Below, piece after piece: positions 16,079 to 24,502 of a DNA stretch of 58,301 nucleotides (its first letter is position 1; each line of letters opens with the position of its first letter). The DNA is from Bacteroidales bacterium. Lineage in GTDB: Bacteria > Bacteroidota > Bacteroidia > Bacteroidales > UBA932. A program made the position numbers and the translations under genes. Location of the stretch: the NCBI GenBank assembly GCA_017616475.1, contig JAFZYD010000080.1:1-58301 (forward strand). Direction: 5' to 3'. Below the pieces are notes generated by a model. The model was not told the origin of the DNA. It did not search any database and saw nothing but the letters and a program-made list of their open reading frames with translations.

Positions 16079-17312
16079 CGTCGATTACACTAACCGGGCG
16101 GTGGACCGCGCCGGACGCAAATCCAACGCGAGTATGTTTATGATAATGCTCGGGTTCACCTTCTTCTCCGCCAGTATGTGGGTTGGCCAGCAGCTGGCCG
16201 CCGGCCTCGATTGGTGGGGCTTTTTAGGGGCTATGCTCGTGGGTGGCCTCATACTTGCCGCCTACACCGGCACGCTGGGCTTCATCGGTGCCGAGAGCGG
16301 TCTCTCACTCGATATGCTGGCGCAGCGCAGCTTCGGCAAGAAAGGCAGCTGGCTCCCCAGCGCTATGATAAGCTTTACCCAGATAGGCTGGTTCGGCGTG
16401 GGCCTGGCAATGTTTGCCATCCCCGTCGCCAAGCAGCTTCTGCATCTCGACGTAACCCCGGACCATATGCCCTGGCAGGGCTATCTGCTGGTTGCAATTG
16501 CAGGCATACTGATGACCGCCAGCGCATATTTCGGCATCAAGAGTCTCACCATTATCAGTTATATAGCAGTTCCTCTGGTGGCCATTCTGGGCACTGCAGC
16601 AATGATTCTGGCCATCCGTCAGGGCGACCGCGGCCTGGTGGAGCAGTTTGCGCAGGGCAGCAAGAACCTCGGCCTGATTGCCGGCGCCGGTCTTGTGGTG
16701 GGCAGTTTTGTTTCGGGCGGAACCGCGACGCCCAACTTCACCCGGTTCGCCAAGAGCGCCAAGGTGGGCCTCTGGACCACCGTAATAGCCTTCTTCATTG
16801 GCAACAGCTTGATGTTCCTGTTCGGCGCCGTTTCCAGCATCTACGCCGGTGGAAACGACATCTTTGATGTGATGTTGAATCTCAACCTCTTCTACGCAGC
16901 TGTGCTGGTGCTCGGTTTGAACATCTGGACCACCAACGACAACGCCCTCTACACCGGCGGCCTGGGACTTTCCAATATATTTGGCAAGAGCAAGAAGGCG
17001 ATGGTGCTCATTTCCGGCATAATAGGCACCGTTGCGGCCGTTTGGCTCTATTGGAATTTCTGCGGCTGGCTCAACGTGCTCAACTGCACCCTGCCGCCCA
17101 TCGGCATAATCCTCATCCTGAGTTATTTCACCAACCGCAAGAAATATCTGGATGGCACTATGCCAATCAAGACAGTCAATTGGTGGGCCATCGCGGGCGT
17201 CGTGCTGGGCGCTGTAGTTGCCAATCTGGTCAAGTGGGGCTTCCCTGCAATAAACGGTATGGTTGTGGCTGCAATTTGTTACCTACCCAGTATACTTTTA
17301 AAAAAGAATTAG
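16068..17312 (+). CDS. Cytosine/purine permease, CodB-like
   Basis: A 414-residue nucleobase:cation symporter-1 family protein with about 12 transmembrane segments and no signal peptide. It begins with a polar tail and the segment SNASMFMIMLGFTFFSASMW, then QQLAAGLDWWGFLG, resembling the CodB start. The segment FTQIGWFGVGLAMFA and the later FVSGGTATPNFTRFAKSA agree with the family. It probably imports cytosine or a related base. Its start lies within the last codons of the PRT gene, so the two are translationally coupled and probably form one salvage unit. Confidence 0.82.
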   Translation: MKTDVDYTNRAVDRAGRKSNASMFMIMLGFTFFSASMWVGQQLAAGLDWWGFLGAMLVGGLILAAYTGTLGFIGAESGLSLDMLAQRSFGKKGSWLPSAMISFTQIGWFGVGLAMFAIPVAKQLLHLDVTPDHMPWQGYLLVAIAGILMTASAYFGIKSLTIISYIAVPLVAILGTAAMILAIRQGDRGLVEQFAQGSKNLGLIAGAGLVVGSFVSGGTATPNFTRFAKSAKVGLWTTVIAFFIGNSLMFLFGAVSSIYAGGNDIFDVMLNLNLFYAAVLVLGLNIWTTNDNALYTGGLGLSNIFGKSKKAMVLISGIIGTVAAVWLYWNFCGWLNVLNCTLPPIGIILILSYFTNRKKYLDGTMPIKTVNWWAIAGVVLGAVVANLVKWGFPAINGMVVAAICYLPSILLKKN

Positions 17313-17320
17313 TATATTTG
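17313..17320 (+). promoter_or_regulatory. Bacteroidota -7 box for the small EF-hand-like gene
   Basis: TATATTTG begins at the base after the codB stop codon and lies 34 nt before the next start. It is an exact -7 match; a -33 TTTG is not evident. Confidence 0.5.
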
Positions 17321-17354
17321 GCATATAAATGACTAATTATTAACTAAAATCATT

Positions 17355-17810
17355 ATGGCAAATATCAGTGATCTTATTATGCAGCAGGTCAAGAACTATG
17401 CTGGCGCAGTAGAAATCCCTTCGAACGTTAAGGATACCGTGCTCAACGGTCTTGGCCAGTCAATTCTTGGCAGTCTTACCCAAACTGCAACCAAGCCCAG
17501 CGGTCTGGAGCAAATCAAGAGCCTCCTCACCGGCGCTTCCAGCGCTGCTTCCAGCCCCATTACCGAACTTGCAGGCAGCCTGTTCACCAAGAACATCCTT
17601 AGCAAACTCAATCTTGGCAGCGTGCTCAACAGCAGCCTCACCGGCCTTATCCCCAAGGTACTGGGCGGTCTGTCCAACTTTATCAAGGACCAGGACGGCG
17701 ACGGCGATGTCGATCTTAACGACATCCTCCTCACCCTCAAGGGTGGCAAGAGCAGCGGCATTCTTGGCGCAGCCACCAGCATCCTCGGCAGCTTCTTGAA
17801 AAAGAAATAA
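17355..17810 (+). CDS. Small protein with one EF-hand/dockerin-like loop
   Basis: A 151-residue protein rich in Gly, Ser and Leu, with no signal peptide or clear transmembrane segment. Residues 112-123 read DQDGDGDVDLND, with acidic residues at positions 1, 3, 5, 9 and 12 of a calcium-binding loop. Two flanking segments (SILGSLTQ..., GILGAATSILGSFLKKK) look like amphipathic helices, and the tail is basic. I do not recognise the family. It has its own promoter and terminator, so it is a single-gene unit, and the codon use is strongly C-biased, suggesting high expression (inference). Confidence 0.6.
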   Translation: MANISDLIMQQVKNYAGAVEIPSNVKDTVLNGLGQSILGSLTQTATKPSGLEQIKSLLTGASSAASSPITELAGSLFTKNILSKLNLGSVLNSSLTGLIPKVLGGLSNFIKDQDGDGDVDLNDILLTLKGGKSSGILGAATSILGSFLKKK

Positions 17811-17838
17811 GCTTGACAATTAATCTTTGACGCATATC

Positions 17839-17871
17839 GCCACCAACGGCTCTCCCGCTGGTGGCCTTTGC
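17839..17871 (+). terminator. Terminator of the small EF-hand-like gene
   Basis: GCCACCA (17839-17845) pairs with TGGTGGC (17859-17865), extended inward by CG/CG across a mismatch, and is followed by CTTTGC. The T-run is short, so confidence is moderate. Confidence 0.5.
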
Positions 17872-17892
17872 GTTATTTAAAAGCAAAATATT

Positions 17893-19821
17893 ATGAGTGA
17901 TTATCCCGCAAGACCCACAATTCTGGATTTTGTAGAAAAGTACACCCACGAATATGCCGACAGCGTCTATCTTAAAGAAAAGGTGGGCGGTGTGTGGAAA
18001 GAAACCACGCAGCAGCAGACCCGCGAGGAGGCTTACCGCATAGGCGCCGGCCTTATGTCGCTCGGCCTGGAAAAGGGAGACAAGATTGCGCTGCTGTCCG
18101 AAAGCCGCGCAATGTGGATTCTGGCCGAACTGGGTGCTATGTACGCCGGTGCCACCGATGTGCCCCTATCTGTAAATTTGGGAGAAGTGGCAGATTTGGT
18201 GTTCCGCATCAACCATTCCGATTCGCAGTGGGTGCTGGTGTCAGGTAACCACCTGCCCAAGATTCGCGAGGCGCTGCCCAAGTGCCCGCAGGTCAAAAAG
18301 GTGATTGTCTTTGACGATACGGCTTTCGATTTCAAGGAGCTTGAGGATAAAGAGATACGTATGTCCCAAGTCCAGGCGCTGGGCGATGAGTTTTTGGCGA
18401 CGCGCCGCGCCGATTTCGAAGAGCGCTGGAAGAGCGTCGGCCCGGACGATTATGCCAATATAAGCTACACATCCGGCACCACCGCCGACCCCAAGGGCAT
18501 CTTGCTGACCCACCGCAACTACACGGCCAACGTGGCCCAGGGCAACAGCGTCATATCAATTGGCAAGGGAGCCACTATGCTCATCATTCTCCCCCTGGAC
18601 CATTGTTTTGCCCACGTGGCGGGTATGTACACAATGATGTTTTATGCAGGCAGCATCGCCTTCGTGCCTATAGGCAAGAATGCACTTGCCACCCTCAAGA
18701 ATGTTCCGACTGCCATCAAGGAGACCCGGCCGCACGTGATGCTCTCCGTGCCGGCGCTGGCCCGTAATTTCAAGAAGAACATAGAGAGCAGCATAAAGGC
18801 CAAGGGACCCACTACCGTCAAGTTGTTCAACTTTGCGGTAAAGAACGCAATCTCCTATAACAAAGAGTACTACAACCGCGGCGGAATTCTCAATTGGTGG
18901 CGCAAGCCGCTTATGTGGATTTTTGACAAGCTCATCTTCAAAAAGGTGCGCGAGGGGTTCGGCGGCCGTATGAAGTTCTTTGTCGGCGGCGGCGCGCTGC
19001 TCGACATCGAGCTCCAGCGCTTCTTCTGCGCGGTCGGAATGCCAATGTTCCAGGGGTACGGTCTAACCGAGGCCACTCCCATCATCTGCGCCAATTCTGC
19101 CGGCCACGCCATTTTCGGTTCCTCCGGCCGATTGGTTAAACCTATGGACATCAAGATTTGCGACGAACAGGGAAATGAGGTGCCCATCGGACAGAAGGGC
19201 GAAATTGTGATTCGCGGCGAAAACGTTATGGCGGGCTATTGGAAGAATCCGGAAGCCACCGCCAAGACTGTTATAGACGGCTGGCTCTATACCGGCGATA
19301 TGGGCTACATCTGCCCTTGGGACCACGAATTCTTGTATGTCGTGGGCCGTTTTAAATCGCTGCTTATTTCTTCTGACGGCGAGAAGTATTCTCCAGAAGG
19401 GTTCGAGGACAGCCTCCCGGAGGTTTCCAAGTATGTTGATGCCGCCGTGCTTCACAACAACCAGTCGCCCTACACCATCGTAATGATTGTGCCTGCCAAG
19501 GACGCCTTGGCTGAGTTTGCCAAGAGCAAGGGGCTCGACCCTGCTTCGGAAGATGGCAAGAAGGCTATGTTGCAAAAGATCCAGGATGAGATTGACAGTT
19601 ACCGCAAGGGCCAGCCGCACGAAGGCTTGTTCCCGGAGCGCTGGCTGCCCAACGCCGTTGTTATTTGCGACGAGCCTTTCACCATCGCCAACAAGATGAT
19701 GAACTCTACAATGAAGATGGTTCGCGGCAAGGTGGAAGAACACTATGCCGACCGCATAGAGTATGCTTACACGCCGGAAGGCAAGAATCTTTTCAACCCC
19801 AGGAACCTCGCTTCTCTATAG
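17893..19821 (+). CDS. Long-chain acyl-CoA synthetase (AMP-forming)
   Basis: A 642-residue ANL-superfamily enzyme, the usual length for bacterial long-chain fatty acid-CoA ligases of the FAA1 type. The ATP-binding signature is YTSGTTADPKGILLTHRNY (about residues 194-212). The adenylate site is FQGYGLTEATPI, and GWLYTGDMGY carries the hinge-side Asp. A C-terminal lysine-containing segment is present near ...MNSTMKMVRGKVEEHY. It activates fatty acids to acyl-CoA in the cytoplasm. It is followed after 3 nt by a GntP-type permease, an unexpected partner. Confidence 0.87.
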   Translation: MSDYPARPTILDFVEKYTHEYADSVYLKEKVGGVWKETTQQQTREEAYRIGAGLMSLGLEKGDKIALLSESRAMWILAELGAMYAGATDVPLSVNLGEVADLVFRINHSDSQWVLVSGNHLPKIREALPKCPQVKKVIVFDDTAFDFKELEDKEIRMSQVQALGDEFLATRRADFEERWKSVGPDDYANISYTSGTTADPKGILLTHRNYTANVAQGNSVISIGKGATMLIILPLDHCFAHVAGMYTMMFYAGSIAFVPIGKNALATLKNVPTAIKETRPHVMLSVPALARNFKKNIESSIKAKGPTTVKLFNFAVKNAISYNKEYYNRGGILNWWRKPLMWIFDKLIFKKVREGFGGRMKFFVGGGALLDIELQRFFCAVGMPMFQGYGLTEATPIICANSAGHAIFGSSGRLVKPMDIKICDEQGNEVPIGQKGEIVIRGENVMAGYWKNPEATAKTVIDGWLYTGDMGYICPWDHEFLYVVGRFKSLLISSDGEKYSPEGFEDSLPEVSKYVDAAVLHNNQSPYTIVMIVPAKDALAEFAKSKGLDPASEDGKKAMLQKIQDEIDSYRKGQPHEGLFPERWLPNAVVICDEPFTIANKMMNSTMKMVRGKVEEHYADRIEYAYTPEGKNLFNPRNLASL

Positions 19822-19824
19822 CAG

Positions 19825-21075
19825 ATGAACAGCGCAATTGCAGCCCTCATAGGATTGGCACTGGCCATAATCCTCATTATCAGAAAGATTCCGCCTGTAT
19901 TCGCCCTCTTTCTGGGGGCGATTGCGGGCGGTCTGCTTTCCGGATGGGGTATGCAGACCACGGTCACGGAGATGGTTTCGGGAGTGAAGGACATCACCCC
20001 CGCCATAGTCCGCATCCTGGCCGCAGGGGTGCTTTCCGGTATGCTGGTCGTTACAGGTGCGGCGGAATCTATCGCCGCAACCATAATCAAGCGGCTCGGT
20101 GCCAAACAGATTTATCTGGCGCTGGCGCTGTCGGCTATGTTGCTTTGCGCCGCCGGGGTCTTTATTGACGTGGCGGTAATTACCATCGCTCCCGTCGCCC
20201 TTATGCTTGGCAGCAGGTCGGGCGCACCGCTGCCCAAATTGATGCTGGCTATGATTGGCGGCGGCAAATGCGGCAATATTATCTCCCCCAACCCGAATAC
20301 GATTGTGGCGGCAGAAAATTTCGGAGCGCAGCTGCAGAGCGTGATGCTGGCCAACTTTATCCCGGCCGTCATCGGTCTGGCTATCACTGTCTGGCTCATT
20401 ATTCCGCTTATGCCGGGCCGCAAGTCGCCTGTTGCCGCTGCGGCCGACAACAGCGCCGGCGCAGAAAAGGATCTCCCCTCTTTCTTGGCGAGCGTCTCGG
20501 GTCCGCTGGTGGCTGTGCTGCTGCTGGCTTTGCGCCCGCTTTTCGACATTTCGATAGACCCGATAGTGGCGCTGCCGGCGGGCGGCCTGTTCGGTCTGAT
20601 TGCCACCGGCAAGTGGCGCAAGACCTTGGAGAGCTTGCGCTACGGCTTGGAAAAGATGTCTCCGGTGGCGGTGCTGCTTGTTGGCACAGGCGCCATAGCC
20701 GGCATCATCAAGGCCTCGTCTATTACAACGGAGATTGTCGGTTTGCTTAACGGCTGGGGCGCGGGCGCGCTGCTGGCTCCGGTGGCCGGCATACTGATGT
20801 GCGCAGCCACAGCTTCTACCACGGCGGGCGCCACAATTGCCTCTGCATCGTTCTCAGGTGCAATTCTTGGCACCGGCATCGCGCCGGTCTCCGCCGCCGC
20901 CCTGGTCAACGCCTCCTGCACCGTGCTGGACCACCTCCCCCACGGCTCCTTCTTCAACGCCACCGGCGGCTGCGTGGGAATGTCCGTCCCCGAACGGATG
21001 CGCCTCATCCCCTACGAAACCCTCGTCGGCCTCGCCCTCACCCTCTTATCCTTCCTCCTCTACCAAGTCTTTTAG
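19825..21075 (+). CDS. GntP-family permease
   Basis: A 416-residue polytopic inner-membrane transporter of the gluconate:proton symporter family. Typical features are the N-terminal GLALAIILIIRKIPPVFALFLGA, the loop LMLAMIGGGKCGNIISPNPNTI, and the C-terminal SASFSGAILGTGIAPVSAAAL and LDHLPHGSFFNATGG. These fit transporters for gluconate, D-glycerate or other hydroxy acids; substrate not determined. A glycerate kinase module lies 36 kb away in the window, but that is too far to argue a link. The start follows the acyl-CoA synthetase stop directly. Confidence 0.82.
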   Translation: MNSAIAALIGLALAIILIIRKIPPVFALFLGAIAGGLLSGWGMQTTVTEMVSGVKDITPAIVRILAAGVLSGMLVVTGAAESIAATIIKRLGAKQIYLALALSAMLLCAAGVFIDVAVITIAPVALMLGSRSGAPLPKLMLAMIGGGKCGNIISPNPNTIVAAENFGAQLQSVMLANFIPAVIGLAITVWLIIPLMPGRKSPVAAAADNSAGAEKDLPSFLASVSGPLVAVLLLALRPLFDISIDPIVALPAGGLFGLIATGKWRKTLESLRYGLEKMSPVAVLLVGTGAIAGIIKASSITTEIVGLLNGWGAGALLAPVAGILMCAATASTTAGATIASASFSGAILGTGIAPVSAAALVNASCTVLDHLPHGSFFNATGGCVGMSVPERMRLIPYETLVGLALTLLSFLLYQVF

Positions 21076-21285
21076 CTGCGATGGTCCAATAGCGTGGCAG
21101 CTATCCACCTCATACCCAGCCATTAACAACATCTTGCTTGCGCATTTTTACACAAGCGACATTGTGTAAATAACTGATATATAGCCACGTAGGTGCCACG
21201 CCAAGCCAGGCCGGCAAACATCAGCGGAGCGTGCCGGACGTCACTAACGGCGCAGGTATTGCGACGTTGGGTTTCTTTAGACAGT
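21076..21285. other. Intergenic region between converging genes
   Basis: The stretch holds no gene. It carries copy 1 of a dispersed intergenic element (21136-21231) and a perfect 9-bp dyad, TTTACACAA (21147-21155) and TTGTGTAAA (21162-21170). A 6-bp dyad CCGGCA/TGCCGG lies further right. No clear terminator for the GntP gene is seen unless the TTTACACAA dyad serves. Confidence 0.4.
21136..21231. repeat. Dispersed intergenic element, copy 1
   Basis: It begins with a 22-bp word (21136-21157, starting GCTTGCGCATTTTTACAC) that occurs again exactly at 47540-47561. Both copies continue in the same order with ACA, AATAACT (21169-21175), GCCACG (21184-21189) and GCGGAGCG (21224-21231). The rest is diverged and of unequal length. 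No coding potential is evident. Confidence 0.5.
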
Positions 21286-21315
21286 GAAAAAAAGCCGGCT
21301 GGAGATCGCCGGCTT
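21286..21315 (-). terminator. Terminator of the GDPD gene
   Basis: A perfect 8-bp stem AAGCCGGC (21292-21299) and GCCGGCTT (21308-21315) is followed on the minus strand by a run of seven T. It lies 23 nt beyond the GDPD stop. Confidence 0.75.
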
Positions 21316-21337
21316 ATGGGTAGTATTTCTTGTGGCT

Positions 21338-22132
21338 TTAGCGGAGTTCTTTTTTGCCGAGGAGTTCGCGGACTTTGAGGGGTTCGTTTGTGGTTATGCA
21401 GTCCACACCCATATCAATCATACGCTGTATGTCCTCAGGCTGGTCTACCGTCCACACATTGACGCTCATACCGAGCTTATGGGCGCGCTCCACCCAGTCG
21501 GGATGCTGGTCGAACTTGCAAAAATGATAGTCGATGCCGTTTATGCCCATCGCAAAGATATCCTCGGGAGAGTAGTCGTTTTCGGCTCCCTGAAGGAACT
21601 GGTTGGTGAACTCAGGGCAGAGCTCGGCGATTCGCTTGCAAATATTAAGGCTGAAGGAGATGAACATAACCCGCTTGGGGCTGTACAGATTGTGAGCCTT
21701 GAGCAGATCGATGGTCTTGTCTACCATCTCATATTCACGTTCTGCGGTTTCGTGCGGCTTGAGTTCCCATACCAACATAATCTTGCTCTTTTCTGCCTGG
21801 GTCAGAAAATCGTCTGCAGATGCGGGATGCTCCCCGTTGGGAAGCACCATAGCCAGGAAGGTGTCAATGGGCATCTCGTGGATATTCTTGTCGAACAAAG
21901 TTGCATCGTGGTTCAGCAGCAACTGGTCGTCGCCAGTGATATGAACATCGAACTCACAACCCCAGAAACCGTTGTCCTGGGCAGTTCGAAGCGATGAAAT
22001 GGTGTTGCCGGGATAGCCCGACTCTTCGCAATTCCAAAAGCCGCGGTGGGCAGTTATGGCAATCTTGTGTTCTGATTTGCAACTGGACAAGAAAAGTGCG
22101 GCAAAAGCCAGCAAAACGAAGATTTTTTTCAT
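21338..22132 (-). CDS. Glycerophosphodiester phosphodiesterase family lipoprotein
   Basis: A 264-residue exported lipoprotein (lipobox LFLSSC). The GDPD barrel is recognisable: AHRGFW (catalytic His-Arg), then YPGNTISSLRTAQDNGFWGCEFDVHIT with metal-site Glu and Asp, LLLNHDATL with the second His, LVWELKP with a metal-site Glu, and WTVDQPEDIQRMIDMGVDCITTNEP near the end. The usual PENT motif reads PGNT here, a small departure. It should cleave glycerophosphodiesters to glycerol-3-phosphate in the periplasm or at the outer membrane. Monocistronic, with its own terminator. Confidence 0.85.
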   Translation of the reverse strand: MKKIFVLLAFAALFLSSCKSEHKIAITAHRGFWNCEESGYPGNTISSLRTAQDNGFWGCEFDVHITGDDQLLLNHDATLFDKNIHEMPIDTFLAMVLPNGEHPASADDFLTQAEKSKIMLVWELKPHETAEREYEMVDKTIDLLKAHNLYSPKRVMFISFSLNICKRIAELCPEFTNQFLQGAENDYSPEDIFAMGINGIDYHFCKFDQHPDWVERAHKLGMSVNVWTVDQPEDIQRMIDMGVDCITTNEPLKVRELLGKKELR

Positions 22133-22213
22133 AATGGATATTTAAATTTTCGCTAAAGGTAGCTAATTTTGCCTCTGCTGCAATAAAATTGTCACTCAAT
22201 GGCATTTTTTGCG

Positions 22214-22221
22214 TACTTTAG
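22214..22221 (+). promoter_or_regulatory. Possible -7 box for the TPL-like operon
   Basis: TACTTTAG is one base off TAnnTTTG, with TTG 22 nt upstream. The start codon follows 34 nt later. Confidence 0.3.
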
Positions 22222-22255
22222 CAGCAGATAATAACACATTAAACCAACGTATACA

Positions 22256-23704
22256 ATGTCAAACGTCAAATTCTACCGTCCGGAACACCAAGTGCCCCTT
22301 GAAATGCACAAAGTGCGTATTGTTCAAAAACTTTATCTCCTTCCCGTGGAAGAGCGCCAGAAAAAAATGGAGGAAGCTGGCAACAATACCTTCCTGCTGC
22401 ACAACAAGGATATCTATGTAGATATGCTCACCGACTCCGGCGTGAATGCGATGAGCGACAACCAGCAGGCCGCTATGTTCCAGGCGGACGACGCCTACGC
22501 CGGCAGCGAAACCTACTACAGGCTCAAAACAGCCATCAAGGAGACAATGGGTCTAAACGATTTTCTCCCGGCACATCAGGGCCGCGCCTGCGAAAACATA
22601 ATTGCAGAGGCCTTCTGCCGTCCCGGCGATTTGGTGCCTATGAACTTTCACTTTACAACCACCAAGGCCCACATTACCCGCTGCGGCGCCGATGTAGTGG
22701 AACTTGTTGCAGCCAAAGGTCTGGACGCCAACAATCTGGATCCCTTCAAAGGCGACTTTGACATCCCCCGCCTCAAACAATTCATAAAGGACCACCGCGA
22801 GCAAATCCAGTGGCTCCGCATCGAAACCGGCACCAACCTTATAGGCGGCCAGCCCATATCCGCCCGCAATATGCACGAAGTGGCCCAGATTTGCCGCGAA
22901 GAAGGCATCATAAGCGTTATGGACGCATCCCTGCTGCAGGACAACCTCCACTTTATAAAGACCCGCGAAGAGGGCTATAAAGACAAGACCATAAAGGAGA
23001 TTATGTTCGAGCTCTGCGCCGATATGGACATCGTTTACTTCTCCGCCCGCAAGCTCGGCTTCGCCCGCGGCGGCTGCATCTGCTCCAACAACGAAAAGCT
23101 GATGCTCCGTATGAAGGAATACGTCCCCCTGTACGAGGGCTTCCTGACGTACGGCGGTATGGAGGTGCGTTCTATGGAGGCCATCGCTGTCGGCCTGTAC
23201 GAAACTCTGGACGAAGAATACATCAACCAGGGTCCTATGTTCATTGAGCATATGGTGAATGAACTGCACGCATACGGCGTGCCCGTGGTAAGGCCCGCGG
23301 GCGGCCTTGGCGTGCACCTTAACGCCAGCGAATTCTTCCCCGATATGCCTCACGGCCAGTATCCTGCAGGCGCCCTTGGCGCAGCGATGTACATTGCCGG
23401 CGGCATCCGCGGTATGGAGCGCGGCACCATAAGCGAGCAGCGCGAGCGCGACGGCAGCGAGCGCTATGCCGCCCTGGAGCTGCTCCGCCTGGCAGTGCCC
23501 CGCCGCGTGTTCACCCTCTCGCAGTTGGAATATGTATGCGACCGCGTTAAATGGGTGTGGGACAACCGCAAACTCATTGGCGGCCTCACCTTTACGGAAG
23601 AGCCCGCCGTGCTCCGCTTCTTCTTCGGCCGCCTGGCGCCCGTTAGCGACTGGCAGGACAAACTGGTGAAGAAGTACCGAGCAGACTTTGGCGACAGCCT
23701 CTAA
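22256..23704 (+). CDS. Beta-eliminating lyase related to tyrosine phenol-lyase/tryptophanase
   Basis: A 482-residue fold-type I PLP enzyme. Family marks include LTDSGVNAMSDNQQAAMFQADDAYAG with the conserved Tyr, LPAHQGRACENI, HFTTTKAH, TNLIGGQPIS with Asn, and SARKLGFARGG with the PLP lysine at 266. GIRGMERG (Arg389) matches the phenol-binding Arg of tyrosine phenol-lyase rather than tryptophanase. However the motif after the cofactor Asp223 reads DASLLQDN where TPL has DATR and tryptophanase DSAR, so the Arg that contacts the cofactor oxygen is Leu226. GGHAVF also reads GGLGVH. Activity is therefore uncertain. First gene of a four-gene operon. Confidence 0.75.
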   Translation: MSNVKFYRPEHQVPLEMHKVRIVQKLYLLPVEERQKKMEEAGNNTFLLHNKDIYVDMLTDSGVNAMSDNQQAAMFQADDAYAGSETYYRLKTAIKETMGLNDFLPAHQGRACENIIAEAFCRPGDLVPMNFHFTTTKAHITRCGADVVELVAAKGLDANNLDPFKGDFDIPRLKQFIKDHREQIQWLRIETGTNLIGGQPISARNMHEVAQICREEGIISVMDASLLQDNLHFIKTREEGYKDKTIKEIMFELCADMDIVYFSARKLGFARGGCICSNNEKLMLRMKEYVPLYEGFLTYGGMEVRSMEAIAVGLYETLDEEYINQGPMFIEHMVNELHAYGVPVVRPAGGLGVHLNASEFFPDMPHGQYPAGALGAAMYIAGGIRGMERGTISEQRERDGSERYAALELLRLAVPRRVFTLSQLEYVCDRVKWVWDNRKLIGGLTFTEEPAVLRFFFGRLAPVSDWQDKLVKKYRADFGDSL

Positions 23705-23744
23705 AAAACAGCCCGGACGCCCTTGAAACGGCATCCGGCGCACT

Positions 23745-24497
23745 ATGATTGGAACAATTGTAAATACCGGTACAATTATACTGGGGGCCATACTCGGTTC
23801 CCTGTTGCACCGTGGTATAAAAGATAAATACAAGGAGGCGGTCTACACCGCCCTGGGCCTTGCCTGCCTGGGCATAGGCCTCAATGCCACAATCAGCAAT
23901 ATGCCTAAGAGCGAATATCCGGTGCTGTTTGTGGTGGCCATCGCGCTTGGCGCGGTTATAGGCACAGCGCTGGATATAGACGGCCGGTTCCATCGTCTGG
24001 TGAACAAATTCCAGAAGCGCGGCAGCCAGGAGGTCCAGGCCTCATCGGACGGCGAATCTCAGGTGCAGACTCCCTCCCGCCCCTCTTCCCGCCTTGCGGA
24101 CGGACTTGCCACCGCCTGCCTGCTCTATTGCATAGGCCCGCTCTCTATGCTGGGGCCGGTGATAAGCGCGCTCAAAGGCGACCATACGCTGCTCTTTACC
24201 AACGCCACGCTGGACCTTGTGTCGTCGTTCATTTTCGCATCTACCTACGGCATCGGTATGATTCTGGCGGCGCCGGTGCTCTTCTGCTGGCAGGGGCTTT
24301 TCTGGCTCGTAGCCAAGATTTCCAGCACCGCCATAAGCGACGCCTTGATGAGCGAGCTGCTCATTGTCGGTGGCCTGCTTATTGTATCTTCCGGATTGTC
24401 GCTGCTCAAAATCACCGACAAGAAAACCCTTAATATGCTCCCAGCCCTTCTGGTGCCCGTGTTGTGGTTCCTGCTAAAATGGCTGTTTAAGTTCTAG
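23745..24497 (+). CDS. DUF554 family membrane protein
   Basis: A 250-residue polytopic membrane protein of the YdfK/DUF554 family. It starts MIGTIVNTGTIILGAILGSLLHRGIKDKY, the highly recognisable opening of the family, and has YCIGPLSMLGPVISALKGDH in the middle and a final hydrophobic pair of helices. A polar, Ser/Gln-rich segment (about residues 90-118) interrupts the hydrophobic region. The family is thought to be transport-related but has no firm function. It lies 40 nt after the TPL-like gene. Confidence 0.8.
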   Translation: MIGTIVNTGTIILGAILGSLLHRGIKDKYKEAVYTALGLACLGIGLNATISNMPKSEYPVLFVVAIALGAVIGTALDIDGRFHRLVNKFQKRGSQEVQASSDGESQVQTPSRPSSRLADGLATACLLYCIGPLSMLGPVISALKGDHTLLFTNATLDLVSSFIFASTYGIGMILAAPVLFCWQGLFWLVAKISSTAISDALMSELLIVGGLLIVSSGLSLLKITDKKTLNMLPALLVPVLWFLLKWLFKF

Positions 24498-24502
24498 TGG
24501 AT

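Noticed and set aside
22553..23833. Minus-strand open frame of 426 codons opposite the TPL-like gene
   Set aside because: Antisense shadow with no recognisable domain; the sense gene has conserved PLP motifs.
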